Below are positions 23,873 through 30,120 of a DNA stretch of 30,120 nucleotides, piece by piece. The notes under the pieces were generated by a model, which saw only the letters and a list, made by a program, of their open reading frames with translations, ran no database searches and was not told where the DNA came from. Source of the DNA: Bacteroidales bacterium (lineage in GTDB: Bacteria > Bacteroidota > Bacteroidia > Bacteroidales > FEN-979); the NCBI GenBank assembly GCA_023231065.1, contig JALNWE010000033.1, forward strand, positions 1-30,120, read 5' to 3'. Made by a program: the position numbers and the translations under genes. Positions within the stretch are counted from its first letter, which is position 1; each line of letters begins with the position of its first letter.

Positions 23873-23945
23873 TTCCGGATTTCCCCTTCTCCTTGAGGAG
23901 AAGGGGCAGGGAATGAGGTGAATCCTGAAGAAGGGTATGAGGTAA
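23873..23945. repeat. Composite interspersed repeat (modules D-A-B-B')
   Basis: Lies between nifJ and the dehydrogenase-like gene. It has a GATTCCGGATT module (23873-23883). Next is a perfect palindrome CCCCTTCTCCT (23883-23893) with AGGAGAAGGGG (23896-23906). Two diverged copies of the GATGAGGTGAAT module follow, up to 23945. It ends directly at the nifJ stop codon (23948-23950). Confidence 0.85.
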
Positions 23946-23947
23946 AT

Positions 23948-26900
23948 CTATCCCTCCTTAGTAAAATTCATCTCCGCTAACCGCCGGTAATTATTGTACC
24001 GCCATTTGGCGTTTTCTTCGGCAGCTTTGAAAAGGATCTGGGCTTCCTCAGGGAAAATCTTGGTAAGCGATGTATAGCGTACCTCGCCATTAAGGAATTC
24101 CTGGAATTTCGTCCAATCCGGCTCCTTCGAATCAAGCGTGAAGGGATTTTCACCGTTTTCGCCCTTGATCGGGTTAAACCGGTAAAGGTGCCAGTACCCC
24201 GACGCTACGGCGCGGTCCATTTCGTCCTCCGATTTCCCCATTCCGTGATGCAACCCATGATTGATACAAGGTGCATAAGCAATGAGGAGCGACGGTCCAT
24301 GATACGATTCGGCTTCCTTCACAGCCCGGAAAAGCTGGCTGTTATTGCCGCCCATCGCAACCTGGGCCACATATACATACCCATAAGTCATGGCCATGGC
24401 TCCCAGGTCTTTTTTACGGACCTTCTTTCCTGATGCGGCAAATTTGGCTACCGCACCAGCCGGAGTTGATTTCGACGACTGTCCGCCGGTATTGGAATAC
24501 ACTTCAGTGTCAAGGACCAGAATGTTGATATCCTCACCCGAAGCGATCACGTGATCCAGTCCACCGTATCCGATATCATAAGCCCACCCGTCGCCACCGA
24601 TGATCCAGATCGATTTTTTAATCAGGTACTGACGTAAATTGATCAGGTCGGTCGCCAGCGGATTATTCTCTTTTTTCAATAACGGGATCAGTTTCATGGC
24701 AGCCTGTTTGGAGGTTTCTCCATCATACATGCCGTCAATCCATGTTTTCATGGTTTCGAGGGTTTCCGCGCCCATCATATTCTCTTTGATGGCAGCCTGC
24801 ATTTTATCAGCCATGCGTTTACGAAGCTTGGTCACAGCCACAGCCATCCCATATCCATACTCGGCATTGTCCTCAAAAAGGGAATTGGCCCAGGCCGGGC
24901 CTTTTCCTTCACTGTTCGCGCGATAAGGTGTAAATGGGGCCGTTCCACCATAGATGGAAGAACATCCAGTGGCATTAGCGACCATCATCCGCTCACCGAA
25001 AAGCTGGGTGATCAGTTTGACATAAGGGGTTTCACCACAACCGGCACAGGCGCCTGAGAATTCAAACAGGGGCTGAGCAAACTGACTGTTCTTAAAGGTT
25101 TTGAAACGGTCAATGGTATCGGTTTTATAGGAAACCTTCGCGGTAAGATAATCCCAGTTCTTTATTTCGTGAAGCTGGGTCCCCAGTTCGTGCATTTCGA
25201 GGGCTTTGGTCTTGGCAGGACAAACATCCAGACAGTTGCCGCAACCGGTACAATCCATGGCGCTGACCTGCATACGGAATTCCAGACCGGCCAACTCTTT
25301 CCCGATCGCTTTAAGGGTAACCATATCGGCAGGCGCACCGGCCTTTTCGGTTTCATTCAGCAGGAACGGACGAATGGCGGCATGAGGGCAAACATAAGAA
25401 CACTGGTTACACTGGATACAGTTGGCAGATATCCATTGGGGGACATTCACGGCAATTCCGCGCTTTTCGTATTGTGTCATCCCGTTGGGGAAGGTACCGT
25501 CTTCACGCCCGACAAAGGCGCTTACAGGGATGTCGTCGCCATTCATGGCGCTGACCGGGTCGAAAATCTGACGGATAAAAGGATCTTTGCTTTCGTCAGT
25601 AACAGGTTTTACCGCGATATTCGCCCATTCGTCCGGAACTTCGATCTTGGTCAGCTCCCCGCCGCGGTCGATCGCCGAATAGTTCATGTTGACGATGTTT
25701 TCCCCTTTACGGCCATAGGTTTTATTAATGGCCTTCTTCATTTCTTTAACGGCATTCTCATAAGGAATAACGTTGGCTACCTTAAAGAAAGCACTTTGCA
25801 TGATCGAGTTGGTGCGGTTTCCCAAACCGATCTCATCGGCGATCTTGGTGGCATCGATGATGTAAAAGTTGATCTTGTGCGCGGCAAGATATTTCTTCAT
25901 GTGACCGGGCAACCGGCGTTTGGTTTCTTCTGCATCCCAGATGGAATTGAGAAGGAAGGTACCGCCATCTTTCAGCCCTTTCAGCATATCATATTTTTCG
26001 AGATAAGCAGGAACATGGCAAGCCACAAAATCAGGGGTGATCACCAGGTACGGAGAACGGATGGGCGTATCGCCAAAACGCAGGTGCGATACGGTAATAC
26101 CGCCCGATTTCTTGGAGTCATAGAAGAAATAGGCCTGGGCATATTTATCGGTGTTGTCGCCGATGATTTTAATGGAATTCTTGTTGGCGCCTACAGTGCC
26201 ATCGGAACCGATCCCATAGAACTTGGCTGAATAGGTCCCTTTCGGGGCAATATCCATTTCGGGAAGAAGTGGCAGCGAATGGAAAGTAACATCATCCAAG
26301 ATCCCAACCGTGAAATGGTTCTTGGGTTCGCTTGCTTTCAGGTTGTTGAATACCGAGATGATCTGCGACGGAGTGGTATCTTTGGAGCTAAGCCCATACC
26401 GGCCGGCGATGATCAGGGGGTGTTTTGCCTGTTCATAGAAAATGTCGCGGATATCCATATAAAGCGGATCGCCATTGGATCCGGTTTCTTTGGTCCGGTC
26501 GAGGGCACAGATCCGTTTAACGGATTTTGGCAATACGTTAAAGAAATACTTTTCCGAGAAAGGACGATAGAGGTGAACCGAGATCAATCCTACCTTTTCG
26601 CCTTTTGCCATCAGGTAATCAATGACTTCCTTCGTGGTGTCGGTGATCGAACCCATGGCCACAATGATATTTTCGGCTTCAGGATGGCCATAGTACATGA
26701 ATGGATGATACACACGGCCTGTCATTTTGGTGATCTCCTGCATATAAGCATCCACTACATCGGGGATGGGCTCATAGAACCGGTTTACGGCTTCCTTGGC
26801 CTGGAAGAAAATATCAGGGTTCTGAGCAGTGCCACGGGTTACAGGGTGCTCTGGGTTAAGCGCGCGATCGCGGAATTCCTGTAAAGCTTTGTAATCGATC

Positions 26901-27487
26901 AGTTTGGCCATATCCTCGTTCTCGAAATATTCGATCTTCTGGATCTCATGAGAAGTACGGAACCCATCAAAGAAATGGAGGAAAGGCACGCGTGTTTTGA
27001 TTGCGGAAAGATGAGCAATTCCGGCCAGGTCCATTACCTCCTGTACCGAACCGGAAGCTAACATGGCAAAACCAGTCTGACGGGTAGCATATACATCGCC
27101 ATGATCCCCGAAAATGGAAAGGGCATGGGCGGCAACCGTACGGGCGCTGACATGGAAAACGGCTGGCAACAATTCACCGGCCATCTTATACATATTGGGG
27201 ATCATCAGTAAAAGCCCCTGAGAAGCGGTAAAGGTAGTAGTAAGGGCGCCTGCCTGAAGGGAACCATGTACGGCCCCCGAAGCGCCTGCTTCACTCTGCA
27301 TCTCTACCACCTTAACTTCATCCCCGAAAATATTTTTACGGCCATGGGCAGCCCATTCATCAACATTTTCGGCCATATTCGACGACGGAGTGATAGGAAA
27401 AATAGCCGTAACCTCACTGAACATATATGCCATGTGAGCAGCAGCCTGGTTTCCGTCGCACGATAAAAACTTCTTTGTTTTCGCCAT
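23948..27487 (-). CDS. nifJ: Pyruvate:ferredoxin (flavodoxin) oxidoreductase
   Basis: 1179 residues, the normal size of the single-chain enzyme that splits pyruvate to acetyl-CoA, CO2 and reduced ferredoxin in anaerobes. Domains in order: the N-terminal TPP-binding pyrimidine domain (GNQAAAHMAYMFSEV, then AIFPITPSS), a transketolase C-like domain, the gamma/EKR-containing linker, and two [4Fe-4S] ferredoxin motifs (NCIQCNQCSYVCP near 690; CTGCGNCLDVCP near 745). The catalytic domain follows, with FSGACAGCGETPY, NATGCSSIYGGTAP, the TPP motif GGDGWAYDIGYGG, and EVYSNTGGQSSKSTP. The C-terminal extension of the clostridial/Desulfovibrio type is present. It points to an anaerobic lifestyle and supplies low-potential electrons. 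It heads a likely two-gene unit with the dehydrogenase-like gene, and is divergent from mutS2. Confidence 0.97.
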   Translation of the reverse strand: MAKTKKFLSCDGNQAAAHMAYMFSEVTAIFPITPSSNMAENVDEWAAHGRKNIFGDEVKVVEMQSEAGASGAVHGSLQAGALTTTFTASQGLLLMIPNMYKMAGELLPAVFHVSARTVAAHALSIFGDHGDVYATRQTGFAMLASGSVQEVMDLAGIAHLSAIKTRVPFLHFFDGFRTSHEIQKIEYFENEDMAKLIDYKALQEFRDRALNPEHPVTRGTAQNPDIFFQAKEAVNRFYEPIPDVVDAYMQEITKMTGRVYHPFMYYGHPEAENIIVAMGSITDTTKEVIDYLMAKGEKVGLISVHLYRPFSEKYFFNVLPKSVKRICALDRTKETGSNGDPLYMDIRDIFYEQAKHPLIIAGRYGLSSKDTTPSQIISVFNNLKASEPKNHFTVGILDDVTFHSLPLLPEMDIAPKGTYSAKFYGIGSDGTVGANKNSIKIIGDNTDKYAQAYFFYDSKKSGGITVSHLRFGDTPIRSPYLVITPDFVACHVPAYLEKYDMLKGLKDGGTFLLNSIWDAEETKRRLPGHMKKYLAAHKINFYIIDATKIADEIGLGNRTNSIMQSAFFKVANVIPYENAVKEMKKAINKTYGRKGENIVNMNYSAIDRGGELTKIEVPDEWANIAVKPVTDESKDPFIRQIFDPVSAMNGDDIPVSAFVGREDGTFPNGMTQYEKRGIAVNVPQWISANCIQCNQCSYVCPHAAIRPFLLNETEKAGAPADMVTLKAIGKELAGLEFRMQVSAMDCTGCGNCLDVCPAKTKALEMHELGTQLHEIKNWDYLTAKVSYKTDTIDRFKTFKNSQFAQPLFEFSGACAGCGETPYVKLITQLFGERMMVANATGCSSIYGGTAPFTPYRANSEGKGPAWANSLFEDNAEYGYGMAVAVTKLRKRMADKMQAAIKENMMGAETLETMKTWIDGMYDGETSKQAAMKLIPLLKKENNPLATDLINLRQYLIKKSIWIIGGDGWAYDIGYGGLDHVIASGEDINILVLDTEVYSNTGGQSSKSTPAGAVAKFAASGKKVRKKDLGAMAMTYGYVYVAQVAMGGNNSQLFRAVKEAESYHGPSLLIAYAPCINHGLHHGMGKSEDEMDRAVASGYWHLYRFNPIKGENGENPFTLDSKEPDWTKFQEFLNGEVRYTSLTKIFPEEAQILFKAAEENAKWRYNNYRRLAEMNFTKEG

Positions 27488-27542
27488 TTTATTTTGATTT
27501 TTAATGATTTAGCAACTTGATTGTGAATTTTCTAACAAGCGG

Positions 27543-27550
27543 CAAAAATA
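27543..27550 (-). promoter_or_regulatory. Candidate -7 element for nifJ
   Basis: TATTTTTG on the minus strand (CAAAAATA on the plus strand) is a perfect TAnnTTTG box about 56 bases before the nifJ ATG, giving a leader of about 49 bases. A matching TTTG at -33 is not evident. Confidence 0.45.
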
Positions 27551-27619
27551 AGAAAATTTCCTTTAAGAATGAATAGATTATGGAAAAAAGCATCCAGGAT
27601 CAACGAAGTGACCTTTTTC

Positions 27620-27627
27620 TATCTTTG
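27620..27627 (+). promoter_or_regulatory. Candidate -7 element placing mutS2 on a leaderless mRNA
   Basis: TATCTTTG fits TAnnTTTG exactly and is followed by CACC and then the ATG at 27632. Since transcripts usually start 5-8 bases after this box, the mRNA would begin at or next to the start codon. This also argues against the ATG at 27569 being the true start. The -33 box is weak. Confidence 0.45.
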
Positions 27628-27631
27628 CACC

Positions 27632-30097
27632 ATGATCTTTCCTTCCAACTTCGAACAAAAATTGGGCTTTGATACCATCCGGAAAATGCTCTCGGAACGT
27701 TGCCTGAGTACGCTGGGCAAGTATTGGGTCGATAAAATTTCTTTTTCGTCCGATGCCGCGGAAATTGAAACGATGCTCTCGGAAACTGCCGAAATGAAAC
27801 AAGTGGTGCAGTTTGAGGAACATTTCCCGGCTCAGGATTATTATGATATGATCCCCGACCTGACGCATGTCCGGATCCCTGAAAGTTACCTTGAAACCGA
27901 TCGCCTCTCCGAACTGCGGCTCTCCCTGATGACCATCAAAAAACTGTATCATTTCCTTGACACCAATGTGGATAAATTCCCATACCTGGCAAGGGTTGCG
28001 GATCACGGATCCAGCCTCCGGCATCCATCTCCCATCTCCCATCTCCCATCTCTTATCCCAGCATCCACCTCGTCCCCTGCCCCATTTCCTCAAGGAGAAG
28101 GGAGAATCCATTCTTCAGTATCCAACATCGACGCAATTCTCTATAAAATGGACCGCATCCTCAACGATAAATCCATGATCAGGGATAACGCTTCTGATGA
28201 GTTACTCCGGATCCGGAAAGAGAAGATAGTAAAGCAAACGTCGGTTGAAAGGGAGGTTTTGCAGTGTTTCAAAATGGCCCACCGGAGCGGGTGGATCCCC
28301 GATGATGCAGAGATCACGATCCGTAACGGCCGGCTTGTGATCCCCCTCATCAGTACCCATAAACGGAAAATCCCGGGATTCGTACATGACGAATCGGCCA
28401 CCGGCCATACGGTTTATGTTGAACCGACTGAAATTTTCGAGACCAACAACGAGATCCGGGAGCTGGAATATGCCGAACACCGCGAGATCATCCGCATCCT
28501 TATTGAATTTGCCAACTTCCTGCGCCCTTACACCGATTTCCTCATCCATGCTTACCAGTTCCTTGGAGAAATCGATTTTATCCGTTCCAAAGCAAAGTTC
28601 GCCGTGGAGGTCAACGGATGGAAACCCATGATAACAGGGCCCCAGCCATCCACCTCATCCCCTGACCTAGTATCCATCCCCCATCTCCCATCCCTTATCC
28701 CAGCATCCAGCGCCCTTCTCTGGCGGGGGGCGGTACATCCACTGCTCTGCCTCAGTCATCAGAAACAGAATAAGCCAGTGGTGCCGCTGGATATTGAGCT
28801 CAACACCAATCAGCGGATCCTGATCATCTCGGGGCCCAACGCCGGGGGAAAATCGGTTTGCCTCAAAACTGTGGGGCTCCTTCAATACATGTTTCAATGC
28901 GGTTTGCTCCCTCCGGTAAAAGAAGATTCGGAATTCTCCGTGTTTTCCAATATCTTCATCGATATCGGAGATGAACAATCGATCGATAACGACCTGAGCA
29001 CCTATACCTCCAAATTGCTCAACCTGAAATTTTTTCTTGAACACGTTGATGACCATTCCTTATTTTTGATCGATGAACTGGGAACCGGCACCGATCCTTC
29101 GCTGGGAGGCGCCATTGCCGAAGCAACCCTCGAATCGCTCAACGCCCGTCAGGCTTTTGGCGTGGTCACCACACACTATTCGAACCTTAAATTATTGGCA
29201 TCCCGCGAACCGGGGATCGTGAATGGCGCCATGCTTTTTGACCTGAAAAAGCTAAAACCCCTCTACCGCCTTAAAACAGGTAAACCGGGCAGCTCTTTCG
29301 CTCTTGAGATCGCGCATGAGATCGGTTTTCCCGCCGAGGCGCTGCAAAAAGCCAGAAAAAAAACCGGTAAAAGCCAGCTTGACTTCGACCGCGAACTGCA
29401 AAACCTGGAAGTCGAAAAAGAAGAGATCACCAAAAAAGAAGATGAACTCAAAGTCGCCGATGACTTTTTAGCCGAACTCGTCCATAAATATGAAAAATTA
29501 AATGCCGATCTCGAAACAAAGAAAAAAGAGATCCTCGAAAAAGCCAGAAACGAAGCCCGCCAGTTGTTAGATGATTCCAACAGGATCATCGAAAAAACCA
29601 TCAAGGAGATCAGGGAAGCACAAGCGGAAAAAAGCAAAACCAAAGAAGCGCGGGAAGAATTAGCCAAGGTGAAGGTGGAGATGATGGGAGATAAGGGATC
29701 GGAGATCAAAGATAATAAAACCCCCATCTCCCTTCCCTCATCTCAAATCTCCCATTCCCCATCTCCCATCTCAAATCCCTCCGCCCCTGTCAGCAAAGTG
29801 AAAAGTCCTTATCAGGCTTACCTAAACGATCTTCAGCAGAGATCAGACCAGTTCTCCCTTACCCTTGATCTTCGCGGTAAACGGGTCGAGGAAGCCCTGC
29901 CGTTGTTGCAACGTTATATCGACGATGCAATCCTGTTGTCGATCCATGAAGTCAGAATACTGCATGGTAAAGGGAATGGCGTCCTGCGACAAGTCACGCG
30001 CGATTATCTCCGGTCGCAAAAAGAGGTTAAGTCAGCCCGCGATGCATCCCTTGAAACCGGAGGGGCGGGAATCACGGAAGTGAGTTTTAGAGGATGA
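27632..30097 (+). CDS. mutS2: MutS2 family ATPase/endonuclease with repeat-derived inserts
   Basis: 821 residues from ATG 27632 (MIFPSNFEQKLGFDTIRKML, the standard opening); an ATG at 27569 would add 21 atypical residues. Walker A GPNAGGKS is at 401-408, with DNDLSTYTSKL and FLIDELGTGTDPSLGG in the ATPase. A long coiled coil (about 560-685) follows, then a C-terminal Smr nuclease domain with LDLRGKR (745-751) and HGKGNGVLR (778-786). MutS2 acts on branched DNA and, in several bacteria, on stalled ribosomes. Three stretches encoded by interspersed repeat interrupt it: residues about 126-161 in the N-terminal helical part, about 336-368 before the ATPase, and about 685-717 between coiled coil and Smr. 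At the last site the usual KOW-like beta segment is missing. The stop codon itself lies in a heptamer array. Confidence 0.93.
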   Translation: MIFPSNFEQKLGFDTIRKMLSERCLSTLGKYWVDKISFSSDAAEIETMLSETAEMKQVVQFEEHFPAQDYYDMIPDLTHVRIPESYLETDRLSELRLSLMTIKKLYHFLDTNVDKFPYLARVADHGSSLRHPSPISHLPSLIPASTSSPAPFPQGEGRIHSSVSNIDAILYKMDRILNDKSMIRDNASDELLRIRKEKIVKQTSVEREVLQCFKMAHRSGWIPDDAEITIRNGRLVIPLISTHKRKIPGFVHDESATGHTVYVEPTEIFETNNEIRELEYAEHREIIRILIEFANFLRPYTDFLIHAYQFLGEIDFIRSKAKFAVEVNGWKPMITGPQPSTSSPDLVSIPHLPSLIPASSALLWRGAVHPLLCLSHQKQNKPVVPLDIELNTNQRILIISGPNAGGKSVCLKTVGLLQYMFQCGLLPPVKEDSEFSVFSNIFIDIGDEQSIDNDLSTYTSKLLNLKFFLEHVDDHSLFLIDELGTGTDPSLGGAIAEATLESLNARQAFGVVTTHYSNLKLLASREPGIVNGAMLFDLKKLKPLYRLKTGKPGSSFALEIAHEIGFPAEALQKARKKTGKSQLDFDRELQNLEVEKEEITKKEDELKVADDFLAELVHKYEKLNADLETKKKEILEKARNEARQLLDDSNRIIEKTIKEIREAQAEKSKTKEAREELAKVKVEMMGDKGSEIKDNKTPISLPSSQISHSPSPISNPSAPVSKVKSPYQAYLNDLQQRSDQFSLTLDLRGKRVEEALPLLQRYIDDAILLSIHEVRILHGKGNGVLRQVTRDYLRSQKEVKSARDASLETGGAGITEVSFRG
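28008..28113. repeat. Composite repeat inside mutS2, first copy
   Basis: It is in reverse orientation relative to the copy at 20.7 kb. In plus-strand order it shows module D (CCAGCCTCCGGCATCC, 28011-28026), five pyrimidine heptamers CCATCTC/TTATCCC (28025-28059), module B (ATCCACCTCGTCCCC, 28064-28078) and module A with one arm changed (CCCATTTCCT 28081-28090, AGGAGAAGGG 28093-28102). It encodes Pro/Ser-rich residues including HLPSLIPAS and has no stop in the used frame. Confidence 0.88.
28636..28735. repeat. Composite repeat inside mutS2, second copy
   Basis: Module B (GCCATCCACCTCATCCCCTG, about 28645-28664 with the flanking CAG) is followed by pyrimidine heptamers CCATCCC, CCATCTC, CCATCCC and TTATCCC (28674-28701). 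After these come a short B-like end (AGCATCCAG) and CCCTTCTC. It encodes the same HLPSLIPAS peptide as the first copy and lies between MITGP and the RGAVHPLL block that precedes the ATPase core. Confidence 0.88.
29686..29779. repeat. Inverted heptamer arrays inside mutS2, third copy
   Basis: Purine heptamers GGGAGAT, AAGGGAT, CGGAGAT and CAAAGAT (29686-29713) are followed by eight pyrimidine heptamers (CCATCTC, CCTTCCC, TCATCTC, AAATCTC, CCATTCC, CCATCTC, CCATCTC, AAATCCC; 29724-29779). The two halves are partly complementary. It encodes residues about 685-717 between the coiled coil and the Smr domain. Confidence 0.85.
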
Positions 30098-30120
30098 GGG
30101 ATAAGGGATAAGGGATGAGG
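30092..30120. repeat. Heptamer array at the mutS2 stop, continuing past the window
   Basis: GGATGAG, GGATAAG, GGATAAG, GGATGAG (30092-30119), then G at the window end. The mutS2 stop TGA (30095-30097) is in the first unit. The array has regularly spaced GGG runs and probably continues beyond the window. Confidence 0.85.

Noticed and set aside
25169..26230. A 353-codon plus-strand open frame opposite nifJ, and other long frames opposite sppA (21753-22703) and nifJ (26279-26884)
   Set aside because: They are antisense shadows of strongly conserved genes; their translations show no recognisable domain.
27569..27631. ATG 27569 as the start of mutS2
   Set aside because: It adds 21 residues not typical of the family and would place a perfect promoter -7 box inside the gene.
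28008..28113. Repeats in mutS2 considered as introns, inteins or frameshift scars
   Set aside because: They are short, open in frame, and lack splice or intein motifs; the same modules are found between genes.

Overview
The window looks like chromosomal DNA of an anaerobic member of the Bacteroidota, probably Bacteroidales-like. The evidence is TonB-dependent outer-membrane receptors, a protein with a type IX secretion (CHU_C, type B) sorting domain, an outer-membrane barrel/OmpA/TPR protein, pyruvate:ferredoxin oxidoreductase, and several upstream regions carrying the Bacteroidota promoter signature (TTTG/TTGG about 20 bp before TAnnTTTG). Genus cannot be read from the sequence. No transposase, phage gene, CRISPR array or rRNA was seen.

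Positions 1-6736 hold a same-strand run devoted to molybdenum/tungsten. It contains the 3' end of a TonB-dependent receptor, a periplasmic protein resembling two molybdopterin-oxidoreductase folds, a WtpB/ModB-like permease, its ATPase, moeA, a compact moaA, moaC, and a MOSC-MogA fusion. Together they suggest oxyanion uptake across both membranes followed by cofactor synthesis, ending in metal insertion. No periplasmic substrate-binding protein, moaD, moaE or moeB lies in the window. Positions 6849-9683 hold a small membrane-anchored protein of unknown function paired with a complete TonB-dependent receptor. A convergent T9SS cargo protein follows (9737-11875, minus), with a 19-bp perfect palindrome at the junction.

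Positions 12018-12302 are a small minus-strand tRNA operon (Gly-GCC then Leu-UAA) with an intrinsic terminator and a 15-bp hairpin repeat between the tRNAs. Next come mutS (minus), an SPOUT RNA methyltransferase, a large OmpA/TPR outer-membrane protein with a strong terminator, a GH73-type glucosaminidase, folK, a deoxynucleoside kinase, sppA, a dihydroorotate-dehydrogenase-like protein, nifJ (pyruvate:ferredoxin oxidoreductase) and mutS2.

The most unusual content is a family of interspersed, modular, low-complexity repeats found only from about 12.4 kb onward. The modules are (C) purine/pyrimidine heptamers of the GGGAGAT/CCATCTC type, (D) a CCGGATTCC-type module, (A) a CCCTTCTCC/GGAGAAGGG palindrome and (B) a GGGGATGAGGTGGAT module. 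They occur in several intergenic spaces and supply the stop codon of two genes. They are also inserted in frame inside coding sequence: once in mutS and three times in mutS2. At the third mutS2 site the insert stands where the family normally has a KOW-like beta segment. A related array of ten TGAC[T/C]AT heptamers runs from the end of folK to the start of the kinase. This interspersed-element family is the best candidate for something undescribed.
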